NCBI GenBank assembly: GCA_016490735.1
Contig: JAEMWC010000023.1
Location: 2,157,501-2,221,500, forward strand
Direction: 5' to 3'
DNA length: 64,000 bases
From: Pachyseris speciosa
Taxonomy: Eukaryota; Cnidaria; Anthozoa; Scleractinia; Pachyseridae
The notes beneath the pieces were generated by a model that saw only the letters and a program-made list of their open reading frames with translations, searched no databases and was not told the DNA's origin. Of the stretch, positions 11,195-21,650 are shown piece by piece. The number at the start of each line of letters is the position of its first letter. Within the stretch, counting starts at the first letter, position 1. The translations under genes and the position numbers were made by a program.

Positions 11195-12530
11195 ATATTA
11201 GAGGGGAGTGAATAGGGGTCAGCAAATCCGTCGATCCGTGCTAACTTTTCGCAAAATCCGCCAATCCGCAGATATTTTTACAAAAATCCGAATCCGCAGC
11301 GACAAGAAAGCCAACTAGGAACGTCGCGAAGTGTTACACGCAAGCGCGAGACGCGAAACAAAGAAAGGAAAGACATCCTCGCGCTTGCGCGCGTCCCCAT
11401 CGCTTTAAGATTAAAATGTTTGCTGTTGACATTTGAAAGCTGATGTCATTAGAACAGCGTGCATTTTTGTATTTGGGTTACGTTTTAGGTCTTTTCAAAT
11501 CAATCAGAGGACAGGTTCCTACAGGTCTTTGAAACGTCAAGTTACCATGTTTAAAAGAGTGTAGCGAGTTCTAAGGTTTAATCCCCACCATGACCACTGT
11601 TTTGTAATCATTAAAGAAATCTAATCTTAAGACAACAGAAGCCTCGTAGTATAAAACATAACAATCCGTTTTAACCTCATATGCTCGCGTAGTTTCACTA
11701 CGCTTCTCGAATTGCTGGAATCGAAGCATCACCGAAAATTGTTTTTATGAAGGAAGTCATCGCCTTTGGCACCTTCTCGGTAAAAAAAAATGCAACGCGA
11801 TCGATGGTCTTTGTCTCAATGACCTGACCCTCCATGTTGACCATGCCTATGGTACACGTGGTGGTCCTGGTGAGGACAATGGCTTTTTGTCTGGCCAGAA
11901 ACCGAGATCCTGGGGTCCTAGAGTTTTCTGAAGTCCTATTACACAGTAGGTCAAAGATGTGTTAGCCCTTTAACTACCAAGAATTTTGCCGAAAAACACC
12001 TTTTGAAGCTCGTCGAGCCATTTTCTGGCCAGAATCTAGCCTAAAAGAACCAAAACTGCCCAAAACTCTGTTCGCTGGTGGAGCTCCCCGCGCCCTTCTG
12101 CCCCTGATGATATTAGTTAAGTTGTAAAGTTGTCCATGAGCATCAAATCTGATGACGTCACAAGCGGTACAAGGGACGTGGTTGTCAATGGTACTGGCGG
12201 AGTTTGGCACTCTTATGGGCAAATTGGGTTGTTTTATGCTCAAAGGCGGATTTTTTTTTTTTTTTCAGAAAATTATGTCCTTTTCTTAATCTAGTCCAGT
12301 TCTAAGGTCAGGCGGAAAGACATTGAAACAGAGCGCCAAGTTAAGTTCCGCGATCCGCACTTCAAAACAAACAAAATCCACAATCCACGCTGAAATATTG
12401 AAGAAATCCGTGATCCGCTGAGCGTTCAAAATCCGCCAATCAGCAAAACACATCCTCAAAATCCGAAATCCGAGTAGTATTTTTTAGCCAAATCCGCCGA
12501 TCCGCGAACCTATTCACCCCCCTCATATTA
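11195..12530. mobile_element. 1,324-bp insertion with 6-bp TSD ATATTA in PMM unit B
   Basis: The element spans 11,201-12,524, starting GAGGGGAGTGAATAGG and ending CCTATTCACCCCCCTC, flanked by ATATTA at 11,195-11,200 and 12,525-12,530. It splits the PMM upstream region, which is uninterrupted at 58,250 and 63,450. Sub-terminal parts are packed with ATCCGC / GCGGAT phrases at both ends. No transposase frame is seen; the only frame of note (11,974-12,243 minus) is anonymous. The superfamily cannot be assigned from sequence alone. Confidence 0.85.
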
Positions 12531-12554
12531 CTGACGCCACTGTGATCGATAAAG

Positions 12555-12652
12555 ATGCGGCTGTGAGCGAATCGAGAGACACTTTGTGTTTATTTGATGT
12601 GAGTGGCACTGTTATTCCCTCGGGAGGGGCCGGGGTTACTCCCGCCAGATTG
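12555..12652 (+). pseudogene. Orphan phosphomannomutase exon 1, copy B, broken
   Basis: Compared with the intact exon at 63,477 this copy has a one-base loss just after ATG (ATGCGGCTG instead of ATGGCGGCTG), an insertion of about 24 GC-rich bases in the catalytic-loop region, and a splice donor changed from GTGAG to ATGAG. It cannot supply a normal first exon. The rest of the exon (AGAGACACTTTGTGTTTATT) is closer to the intact gene than copies A, C and D are. Confidence 0.8.
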
Positions 12653-13530
12653 ATGAGTTCAATATACTGCTTAAAAAATCAGTCCTCAGTTGCTCGTCAG
12701 ATTAGACGTTGTTCACACCTCAACACCCGCTGTGAGATAAAGCTGAAAGGATAATTGAATGCTGAAATGATAAAAAAAAAGTACCCCTTTTCCATGAGAG
12801 TAAATACAACTACACTAGGTTTTTCCATTTTTTCTGACTCGCAGTGTATTAACTGCGATGATTATTCACTGATTCTGTCTTGCGACATAACACAAAGTGC
12901 TCAGTTTTATACGTTCAGTCACGAACGCATTCATGTAGGAATCGAACAATCATTCAAGGAAATCGAATGGAAGATGTGTAATGTAACGTTTATCTCTGAT
13001 CATCTGTCATTGCAAAATTATTCAAAAATCAACGCCCAAACAAGCTACCGAAGACAACTTGACCGTTATCTAGTTTTTGCAATTAGGGGATATAGAATAG
13101 AAAATCGAAAACCTGTGAAGAATATTGTCCACTATACAATACTAAACTGAAGGACAATTGTCACAAACTTGATGGTAGGCAACTTGGTTATGTATGCCTC
13201 ACTGGCTGTTTTAAAAATAGCTTGCAATACCATTGATGGTTTTCGTTGTTAGATTTGGAAATTGGAAAATCTTACTTAATCCAGCATAGTTTCAGGGAAG
13301 CCTTTACTGGCATTTAAAGAAGTTCGCTAAAACAAGTAAACAAGGTTCAAGTTGCCAACTATGACAACTGTAAATCCATTGCGTGTTAAGAGCGGCTCGT
13401 GGTTAGTGAACTGCGCTCACTTTCATACTTCATCAATCTAAAGGTATTTGAGAGACAACGAGAGAGCGTGTTTTGACATGAATATGTGACGAGAAAAATA
13501 CCTTTTACTGGATCAAACCACCAACCCTGA
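12653..13530. other. PMM-unit paralogue DNA without genes
   Basis: Aligns with 58,400-59,350 and partly with 6,580-7,560. The 131-codon frame 12,755-13,150 on the plus strand is interrupted in the sister copies (58,440-58,960) and has no recognisable domain, so I do not call it a gene. Confidence 0.6.
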
Positions 13531-13639
13531 TTAAATATTTATAGACTGCTTGCAGTCGTGTTTTCTCTCGAATTTCTCTCTTGAACTCTCGTGCTCAACG
13601 AAAAAAAAATGGGATTGGAGGACGCAAGCTTCAATGCAT

Positions 13640-13925
13640 TGCGAGACGCCATCGTGACACTTGGATTCCTTGCTATCCGGGCTACGTGGTGTGGCAACGC
13701 GTGGATCGGATGGCAAGAGAGTCCAAGGTACGGAACTTGGTATCGTGAACGGGTTCATTGTGTAATTTATTGGCGCTCGCATTGAAGCTGGCGTCATTTA
13801 AATCTGCTACACCATGCCGATGAGTCCCAATAAGGACGAAACAGCTGTCCATGGTTGCAGCCCTACTTTATCGAGTCTCGGTCATGTTGGTGTCTCGCAA
13901 AGTCAATTATTTTCACGTAGTATCA
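13640..13925 (+). mobile_element. Retrozyme-like repeat, copy 1
   Basis: About 290 bases align with 36,945-37,215, including TCCAAGGTACGGAA, GGTATCGTGAACGGG, the hammerhead ribozyme and the trailing GGTCATGTTGGTGTCTCGCA. Retrozymes are small non-autonomous retroelements that carry type I hammerhead ribozymes and make circular RNAs; metazoan forms are known. Only one ribozyme is present per locus here, so this is a single monomer rather than a tandem pair. Penelope-like elements also carry such ribozymes and are the alternative parent. Confidence 0.65.
13811..13855 (+). ncRNA. Type I hammerhead ribozyme, copy 1 (one core change)
   Basis: Stem I pairs ACCATG (13,811-13,816) with CATGGT (13,850-13,855). 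The core reads CCGATGA (13,817-13,823), where the consensus is CUGANGA, so U4 has become C. Stem II is GTCC/GGAC with loop CAATAA. The second core strand is GAAA (13,838-13,841). Stem III is minimal (A-T, C-G, A-T around a 2-base loop), and the cleavage triplet GTC ends at 13,849. Everything but U4 fits the family. The U4 change probably lowers or abolishes self-cleavage. Confidence 0.85.
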
Positions 13926-14195
13926 GCCTTGCTTGTTAACGTGTATATTCGGTTGAACAAAACTCAATTTTTAAACAATTTAATTTATGCGTTTATTCTA
14001 CACCCTGTAGTAAGCAAAGATAATTACTCGCTAAAAAATAATTTTAGAAAGTGAATGGAAAAGGTCAATCACCAAACCTTGACAAAAAGCTAACCATTTA
14101 AAATCAGTGCTTAGGCCTAATCACTGCAGATCAGTGATATTCTGTGCAAGACTATTAAATATTTAGTTATACAACTTCCCGTCGTCTTGTTCTTC

Positions 14196-14275
14196 AGTGG
14201 TCTAGTGGTTAAAGTAGCCGTTCCTAGTAGCGCTGCGTAGATCCGGGTTCAAATCCAGTCCAATTAATATGCGTT
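14196..14275 (+). repeat. tRNA-derived SINE-like sequence
   Basis: An A-box-like TGGTCTAGTGGTTAAAGTAG is followed at tRNA spacing by a B box GATCCGGGTTCAAATCC. The anticodon arm is not well paired. Probably a SINE head, not a functional tRNA gene. Confidence 0.5.
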
Positions 14276-14574
14276 TTTTTTATTTGCTCTTTTCTGAAAT
14301 GTCCTGGGAAACAGTGTTCTAAATTAACGATAATCATAAATTCAAAGTAACTTGACAATTAACTATCATCGTTTATTCAAAGAGGAGATCATGTTGTGTT
14401 GGGATTGATGTTTGCGAGCCTGTGATTATTTAGGCTGTAAAAGTGAGTTTTTAAGAAGTTAAAGTGACTTAACTGGTTGAAATTCGCTCCGCTTTACAAT
14501 GTGACACCCTTTTGTCTAATAATTACTGGAATTTCTAACTGAGGATTAACATCATAAAGGAAGCAAATGCAAGG

Positions 14575-15065
14575 CTGAGTCCCGGGGAGGGGGTACTATC
14601 AAAACTTTAATAAAGGGAGGTTCCGCCGCGAGGACCGAGCCCTTACCCTTTTGTAGATCATTTTTAACAGAAAAGGTACCCATTTCGTATACCTTCCATG
14701 GACCAATGGTACCTCTTTCATAAACCTAAAACACGAAGTCTTCTTGTCATTTTCATGTAGCGTTCAATAAATTAAAACATGAGGGTTGTCCAACATACAC
14801 AAACTGATACGGTCTGTAAATGCAAGTCACGGTCTGTACGGATCGTATTGATTTTGTTGACGGTCCGTACGGTTTGTACAGACCGAAAATAGGGAGTCGG
14901 TCCGTATACGGTCTGAAAAATGCATCTTATTAGCGGGACTTAGAAAATTTTTTATGGTGTTATTAGTGCTTTATGGTACTTGCTGCCGGTCAAATATGTT
15001 GACTGTCCGTACGGTTTGTACAGACCGTAAAATAGGGATTCGGTGAAAAATGTATTCAGCTTTCT
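14575..15065. repeat. G-rich element fragment and CGGTCTGTACGG repeats
   Basis: 14,580-14,740 matches 59,995-60,065 and internal parts of the 59.46-59.83 kb element (phrases GGAGGTTCCGCC, CCCTTACCCTTTT). From 14,810 to 15,040 the phrase GGTCCGTACGGTTTGTACAG and variants recur, partly palindromic. No gene. Confidence 0.6.
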
Positions 15066-15415
15066 TTATTGCTGACGAGTTCATTGAGGTACAGCAGGGA
15101 TATTGAGCTCATAGCTGGAAATCTGATGTCCGTAGTTCAGTTGTAATTAATACTTCTGTAATATTCCCGAAAAAAAAAACCAAACAAGCAAGCAACTTGA
15201 GTGTTTTTAACTTAAAATTGTGCATATCCTGAGCATCAAGCGGATTCAAATCTCGACAACATTTTTATTAACTGGCACTTCAGAACACATGCTATTGCGT
15301 AAAAAAGTTCTGGGCTGACACCTTTCCTTCGAGTTTTTATAGCTACTTCTATAGCAAACATCGCAAGTTAGTAGTTAAGAGATACGGTACCAATTTCCTA
15401 TATTTCACAGCTTAC

Positions 15416-15661
15416 AGAATTCAGCTTTTGTAAGTCATAATCTTTGACTAGACCGTCAGAATCGAAAATCGGTACTTTCGTCTCACTGCCATTTCGTCTC
15501 TTCGTCTCTTCGTCTCTCTGCCATTGTCCAAAAAAATTCAAAGCCAATATGTTTTTGTAGTTTGTAGAAGCTGGAATTGCTTTGTCAACTAAAATCTGCT
15601 CCTCAGATAAAGTTTTAGGCGGACAAAAACGACTCTCTCCGTCCTTGATCTCCGCCATCAT
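15416..15661 (-). pseudogene. Orphan first exon of a DUF3504 / tyrosine-recombinase-like family
   Basis: The minus-strand frame opens with ATG at 15,661 (second Met at 15,658) and reads into a splice donor at 15,415-15,411 (GTAAGC). The peptide contains RFCPPKTLSEEQI, KAIPASTNYKN and KDYDLQKLN. I recognise this pattern from the N-termini of QRICH1/ZMYM-like or Crypton-type proteins that carry a DUF3504 phage-integrase-like domain; that assignment is from memory. No downstream exon with the recombinase domain is visible before 13 kb, so this looks like an orphan exon of a transposon or domesticated gene. Confidence 0.45.
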
Positions 15662-16364
15662 GTGTCAGCTACAATGAATGACTGCTGATGCGAGCAAACA
15701 ACTCTCGCAAAACTGATGTATGAAGGCAGAGAGTTGTGAAAATGCGAAAGAATGTATTCGCTGTTGCTCATTAAAACAAACGTTGCTAATTACGAAGAGA
15801 ATATATTTGCTATATTGCATTGTATTTTTGTGCGCGTTTGAGAAGCCGTATGAAACACTCGTGCTTCGTGTTTGATCAGGAGTTCCAAACGCCTCGAAAT
15901 AATAAAACCCCTCCACCTTCGGCGTCGTGCGTTCATCTGTTTCTCGGTGGTTGGAATCTCTGATGAAACACTCGCTCTCGTTTTGTCATCTTAACGCATG
16001 AGTCAATTGAAAGCCCGGCCCCCCCGACCCCGGGACGTAACGGTGGATTTAACAAAATGTAAGTAAAACGGCCAGGGGCCGTGGAGCGGCCATTTAACAA
16101 CGCGCGATCACCTGAAGCGGGGGTGACAGCGGGGATTTAACAATAAAGACAAAAGCCTTCAATTTGATGAAACAGTATTAATACAGTAAATCTGTCATCT
16201 CAGGACTGATATGAGGGAAATTGACCTCTTTGTATTGAAATGTGTGTAGATAAAAATAACCACCCAACTATTCTATGCAAACTATAAGTTATTGCATGGA
16301 GATAGCTTTGGTGTCAAGTCAGCCGTTCACTTAACAACAATGCCAATTGATATACATTTTGTTA
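15662..16364. other. Intergenic, nothing recognised
   Basis: Contains a GC-rich patch near 16.0-16.1 kb and short chance frames. No gene, RNA or clear repeat boundary seen. Confidence 0.5.
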
Positions 16365-16640
16365 GGGAAAGTTGCCTACCCACTTTGTTCAGGTTTGAAC
16401 AGATTTAATCGCCATGGAAATATTTTTGAGGAATGTATACACATTTATAAGGAAAGCTGCCTACCCACTTTGTTAAAGTTTTAACGGAATCATAATGAGA
16501 ATATTTTTGATGGAGAAGGTACATAGTTTTAGGGGAAGTTGCCTATCCACTTTTGTTCAAGTCTCAAAGAGATTAAATCATCATAAGAATACCTTTGAAG
16601 GAGAAGATAGTTGCATATTTTTATAATTAAGTTTAAGTTG
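16365..16640 (+). repeat. 84-bp minisatellite, three copies plus remnant
   Basis: Units starting GGGAAAGTTGCCTACCC (16,365), AGGAAAGCTGCCTACCC (about 16,450) and GGGGAAGTTGCCTATCC (about 16,532) follow each other at 85 and 82 bases. Each contains CCCACTTTGTT and GAATATTTTTGA-like blocks. A partial fourth unit fades after 16,620. Confidence 0.85.
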
Positions 16641-16945
16641 CTCAAAGTTTATAATACGGAGTGAATTACTATTGAGGCGATACTTGGGATAAAACCATTT
16701 TAAAGTGCTACTGCGACGAAAATCGAATCTCTTTAAACTAACATTTTTGGGCTCGAAGTTAGTGTTTAGACTTAAAACTTCAAGAAAAAATGTGATTCAG
16801 ACCAACCTCACGAAGAAGGTTCCTTAAAAAGGCTGTCCGAAAGTGCGTAAAATTGGTCCGCCATTACATAAACAACAACTACTCGAGCCGACGAATTGAG
16901 TTCAGCGGCTTTGCTATTGTGACGTCACGTTATCCCCAAAATAAT

Positions 16946-17318
16946 TAGGGAGCTTACGCAACTACGACGGCGACGGCAACGAGAACGCCACATAACAATG
17001 GGCTTAATGAGCAAAAACAATAGCACTGCACGTGCGATTTACATTTTGGTGCATTTTTTTGCTGTCATCTGCAAAACGACGACGTGAAATGAATAAACTT
17101 TCGGTTTTCACTAGAACGTGAGCACATGACAGCAATATATTCTTTGTTCTTCTTTACTTTAACACCGTTCATAGTAACTCAGACCCTGGACAGTTCGCCA
17201 GCATTTATTGAGTTAAAGAACTTGGAATAATCACGAAAGAGTCACAAAAACGGGAAGTTTCATTTTCAAATGACGTTTTCGTTGCCGTCGTCGTCGTCGT
17301 CGTTGCGTAAGCTCCCTA
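16946..17318. mobile_element. 373-bp MITE nested in the TTAA element
   Basis: Perfect 16-base inverted ends TAGGGAGCTTACGCAA / TTGCGTAAGCTCCCTA continue as imperfect GACGACGGC repeats. No open frame. The TA at each end may be the target duplication. Confidence 0.85.
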
Positions 17319-17366
17319 TTGTGATATCGCTGCAAAGGCGACCAAAACCTATATTAGCTAGTTGTT

Positions 17367-18574
17367 ATGATGTTGTCTTCCTCGTCTTCTTCTTCCATTT
17401 CTTCGGAAGACCGATCCGGTTCAAGTTCTGACGAAAACAGCGAAATTTTAGACGACGATGGAACAGTTTTCGTCCCGTATGATGGAGCCAGTCGCGACCG
17501 AAGAAGAGGCTGCCGCATACCACCTAAGTGTGGCTAATGAAGAAGAATGGGAGCTCGTGCTTCAAAGGCGCTTTACTGGCGAATTAGACGTCGGCACATG
17601 GTAGGCATGACTCAGACTGTATTTCTAAGCAGGTCTTTTTCATTTTAAATCTTTTGTGTTATGGTGGTATTCGCCCATAAGTTCGAATTTGTTTCATAAT
17701 TTCGATTGCGTGTTTCTAATACTGAACGGAGAACGCGTTATTTTTGTTTTTTAGGTGCACTTGTTCGAACTGTTCGGTCGACATAGCCACCAAGAAGGAA
17801 GAATGCATTTGTTGCAAGGAAATAGATCGTGTGGGGGAAGTAATGGAAAATATAGAACGGGCAGGTGGTTGTATCACTTTGCATCCCGGGTTTCAGGATG
17901 TTTGCCTAAACCGATGGGTTCTTGAAGTGGCATCACTTAACCTGAAGACCAAAGCAGGAAAAAGTTGCCGGGCTATTTTCAGTCAAGGTCGTAAAACGGA
18001 ATCAGAGTGAGTCAATCATTCCATGATTTTTTTTTCTGTTGTTCTTATTGTTCACTTGGGTGTCTCATAAGTGAAAGTGAGCAATTTATTTATTATTTGG
18101 TAAAATAATAAGGTTTTAAAAACTATACTCAAAGCCCCATTTGTTAACAAATAAACGCTTAACAGTTATATTTTATTATTATTTCTACTACAGTCTATTG
18201 CATCCCAGTCTTTTTCTTATACAGAATCCTCAACAACTTCTATTGTCAACCAAAAACTCGTATTATTGTATTTTAATCTGAAAGAAAAACCACGCATGAT
18301 GACACAACAGCCTAAACAAATAAGCTGCCACCAGTGACAAAAACTCCACCAGTCGAGCATATGAAACTGTCGATTAAACGAGTACATATCTTTCTCATTA
18401 TTTTTTTATAGGTTTCTTTGATCAGTGTCGTACAGACAATTTACTCGACTTCTTTGGGAGTTTACGGGAAGTTCCAAGCGTCATCCACTGCCATGTTGTG
18501 CTTACAAAGCAATAAGGACAGCCTTTCTGAGTGAAGATGGCCAGTATCATGGCTTTGAAGATGATGAATCATAG
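17367..18574 (+). pseudogene. P2X7 C-terminal-domain protein gene, three exons, disrupted
   Basis: Exon 1 ends at 17,600, exon 2 is 17,755-18,006 and exon 3 starts at 18,412; all junctions are GT-AG and the phases agree (TG|G, GA|G). The product is a stand-alone cytosolic P2X7 ballast-type domain, not a channel: after a Ser-rich acidic leader come WCTCSNCSVD, a cluster CICCKEID, then HPGFQDVCLNRWVL and finally YRQFTRLLWEF and LPCCAYKAIR. These cysteines match the zinc-binding arrangement of the family. Two lesions appear. The Ser-rich leader and the domain frame disagree by one base near 17,480, although translation could begin at the ATG at 17,482. Exon 3 also has an in-frame TGA at the codon after GAG TTT CTT, where CGA would be the likely ancestor. 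It lies inside the TTAA transposon, convergent with the THAP gene. Confidence 0.75.
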
Positions 18575-18811
18575 ATAGTGTTCACGCTCATTATTTTGTA
18601 TATTTTGTTTTCATACATTACGTGAACCATCATTTCAAGACTTGTGATTTGCAAAGTGATTAATATGAGTAGTACAGAGCCTGTTATATTTTGGCTTCTC
18701 TTTTCTCCAAAAATGAAAATAATAACAATACTCATGAATATTTAGGTCATTTATCTCAGAACAGTACAGTGTAATCAAAAATAAATGATTATCAGGTTTT
18801 TCTTTGTAACT

Positions 18812-20871
18812 TCAGTAGCATTTAATCATTTGTGAAGCAGTGCATGTGTGTCCTCTTCTTGGCTGTCCACATTTTCTGCATAGCTGTGCTCTCCCTCTTC
18901 TTCTGCTTGTATTTGTTCTCGACATTGGTCTTGACTGCATGGTCACTTTCCTCTAACAAGGTTTGCAGTTCAGCTTCTGTAGATAATCAGGTGAAAGTCA
19001 AGTAAAATTACAACTGAAAGAAATTATTTTTTTTATACAGATTACTATAAAAAATATTGCTTCTGAAAACCTGTTTCCCAGCTTCAAATTCAGTAGAATG
19101 TTTGAGTGTTTGGATGAAAATGTTGATGAAAACCTAGAGCGAGTATTGCATTGCCAAGACATTTTACCTGAACATGTTGGAGGACAAATCACTGTTTCCT
19201 TGTTTTTTCTTTCATTGTCTTTCTGTATTGCATCATCTTTGGATTGCTTCTCAAGCATGGAGTGCATGGGGTCTGGAACCACCTGTTTTAGCTCTTCTTC
19301 TATCAGTTGGAGGTTCCGTCGTGGAGTTGTTATTAGAGATTCATAAATCTCCGCCACATACTCTAAGGAGAAAGGCAGTTACAAAAGTTCTTCAGGGAAG
19401 TAGTTTGCATAATGACTTCAGAAGCTGAAGTAAGTTCACTTTTTGACTAACTGTGATTATTAGAATCTACATTTTACTCTCTCTAGAAAGGAACTGTGGA
19501 TTACAAGACATCATAAGTAGTAGCTTATTAGCATAGCTAAATTAAATTGCTGAATATTTTCTGACAGCAGCTAACCTGTCTGCAGTCATAATAATACCAG
19601 GAAACCTGTTGATGTACACCTGTACATGTAGATATTTGATTTTGAGAATAGAGATCATAGACATCATTTTAAAGTTGTCCAACTTGATGACGAAAGGGGA
19701 TCGGTCACTGCATACTCCTCAACCTCTTCTTCCATTTCTTCAATTTCATTACTGTCCGGCTCCCTCTCCAGCTTCATAAGAAAAACAAAGAAGCTATATC
19801 TAATTTACCTTTTTTATGAATGGTGGCCAATAACCTCTTCTTTGTATTCAGAGTCAACTTATCAGAAAAATATAAACAAATTTTAACTCCAACATATAGG
19901 CCAGTAGCTCTAATGGATTCATACAAAATAATAACAAACCGACTGCCATTTATGTGAAAGGCTATAAAGTCACCGTTGTGAGATGCCTGAAAAAAAAAAA
20001 GGCTCGTAGCTGGACATACCTGCACTGCAGATTCCCCACTTGCGGGTGAATAAAACTCTTGATAGTCTTCATGATCATGTTCTTGCGAGGTGGCCACGTT
20101 GCTAGCTTCGTGCGCGGCAAGGATATGTTTCATTGCCTACAAACCAGAATTTAGTTTTCCAGTAAAAAAAAGATATTGATCGGCAAATCCATAATTATAT
20201 TTTGTAACCAAGATTTTACAGTTCAGCATCAATAAATGATCTTGCAGTCTCAAAGAACCAAAATATATTATTCGTTTCACGAGTTGAAAGCCTGCAGCGA
20301 AGGCAACCAAAACACTGTATCTTTATTCATTTTCGCTCGAACGCGCGAAACACGACAAAACCACTATTTGGCATTCAGTTCTTGTCATATCTGTTCATTA
20401 CTCAGTGTGCATGTAGTTTAGGTCTGTGTTTTAGAAAAAAAGATGTTCTGGTGCGGAGCATCTTGCCCTTTCTTACGCCGGCTTGAAGCTGAAATGCCGC
20501 GATCCCAGGAAGTGTACGTGTGAACAAGGATCAAAGGTCTACAATGTTTTGTTACTTACCATACGCCGGTCTCTCGCTGACATGGCACTGGAATTGACCG
20601 CTTCACCTAACTTCCAAATCGTTGGAATGGCTCCGGCAACTATAACTCTCGGAGCGCCAGGTACATGAACTGCCCGCTCGAAGCAATCGGCAGTGAAATG
20701 AACTGAACAAATCTAGAAGAGCCCTTTGGGGTTGAAGTTAGCGCGATGTGTTCGGACGAAGGCTTTCCATTTCTGTCTTTCAAAGCTAGTCTTCGGCTTG
20801 TGCAAAGAAATGCCTAATTTAGGATTCGACCTGTTGCTACAGTCTTGAACGACGCAGCGACAAGAAGGCAT
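18812..20871 (-). pseudogene. THAP-domain protein gene, about five exons, disrupted
   Basis: Exon 1 (20,871-20,560) encodes a C2CH THAP DNA-binding domain: start MPSCRCVVQDCSN, a Trp in RQKWKAF, then ICSVHF and the closing AIPTIW. It ends at a strong donor (ATG|GTAAGT). Exon 2 (20,136-20,020, 39 codons) joins in phase. An acidic exon near 19,771-19,695 follows, then 19,362-19,168 (EIYESL, DPMHSMLEKQSKDDAIQK) and a last exon from 18,976 to about 18,812 that holds a knuckle-like CRKCGQPRRGHTC in a shifted frame. Defects are an in-frame TAG at 20,715-20,713 inside the THAP domain and an apparent frameshift in the last exon. THAP domains are common in transposases and their relatives. No catalytic domain is visible. 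Confidence 0.7.
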
Positions 20872-21369
20872 CTTTGCGCGATGAAAATGAGCGAGATCAG
20901 AAAATCCCCTTTTTCTCGTGAAGAGATCTCACTTTGCTAATATTCGCGCTCTAATTTAAAGGATACGATGACGTAACGCTTGACCTCGAACCAATCCCTC
21001 TCTTTCGCTCCGCCATTTCTTGTTTCGGTAATGGCGGACGTCCACCGGAGAAAAACATGGCTCAAAAAGTCGGACTTTCAGTTGGAATTACGGTCTCAAA
21101 TTTGGTATGTGTATTTATTAGCTTTCAAACATTGTAAATAATGAAAAAAACAAATGATGCCTGATTTGATCACAGTAGCACTTTAAAGCGTTTATATAAC
21201 TATCATTTCGAAATTTATTTTAAATAAATAGCTTATTTTAAATCCACCCTATTTTACGAAGCATTTGAGAAATCGGCTTAAGGTACCTATAGAGTATCCT
21301 ATAAAAGGTGGGTCGTTTGCAACGTTTGGTGTCTTTTTCCGGCGGAAGATTGGATACATAGAACAGGCA

Positions 21370-21650
21370 AAGTAAGTAAGTAAGTAAGTAAAAAAGAACT
21401 TTATTTAGGTGTCAATGTATTTAGCCCATAAGGGCTAACTGAGGACACCATACTAGCTATATTTACAAATTGTCATTGAAAACCTAAAGTTAGTGACAGT
21501 AGAAATATGTACTTAGAATAACATAAAACATTGATATAATGGAAAAATACACATTGTCCTAAGAGATGCGTTAACTAAAAAATTAATAAATTCTAAAATT
21601 CTATTATTATGTTAAAAATTTAAATTCTGAGATTTCTTATTTAGGCGAGT
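21370..21650 (-). mobile_element. 3' end of a non-LTR retrotransposon, minus strand
   Basis: A (TAAG)n run at 21,371-21,391 abuts CTTTATTTAGGTGTC and sequence resembling a retrotransposon 3' tail (CCCATAAGGGCTAACTGAGG). CR1/L2-type elements end in such short tandem repeats. Severely 5'-truncated; no reverse-transcriptase motif remains. Confidence 0.5.

Larger units (their letters stand above)
16700..21186. mobile_element. 4.48 kb two-gene DNA transposon with TTAA target duplication
   Basis: The element lies at 16,704-21,182 between two TTAA copies (16,700-16,703 and 21,183-21,186). Its ends are inverted repeats starting AGTGCTACTGYGA. Inside are two convergent spliced genes: a P2X7-C-domain protein on the plus strand and a THAP-domain protein on the minus strand. 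TTAA duplications are typical of Kolobok and piggyBac transposons, and Kolobok transposases carry THAP domains, so a Kolobok-related element is the best guess. I find no DDE-transposase segment, so it may be non-autonomous. Both genes are broken (nonsense and frameshift), so this copy is inactive. A separate MITE is nested at 16,946-17,318. Confidence 0.75.

Noticed and set aside
12755..13150. 131-codon plus-strand frame in PMM unit B
   Set aside because: The sister units (6.6-7.1 and 58.4-59.0 kb) carry stops and indels in the same region; no recognised domain.
13900..14055. Plus-strand frame just after the first hammerhead
   Set aside because: Short, AT-rich and without homologue in the second retrozyme copy.
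17367..18574. P2X purinergic receptor channel
   Set aside because: Only the cytosolic C-terminal domain is encoded; no transmembrane segments or extracellular ATP-binding region are present in the exons.
19098..19428. Plus-strand frames antisense to the THAP gene exon
   Set aside because: Shadows of the minus-strand exon, which has proper splice sites and family-like sequence.
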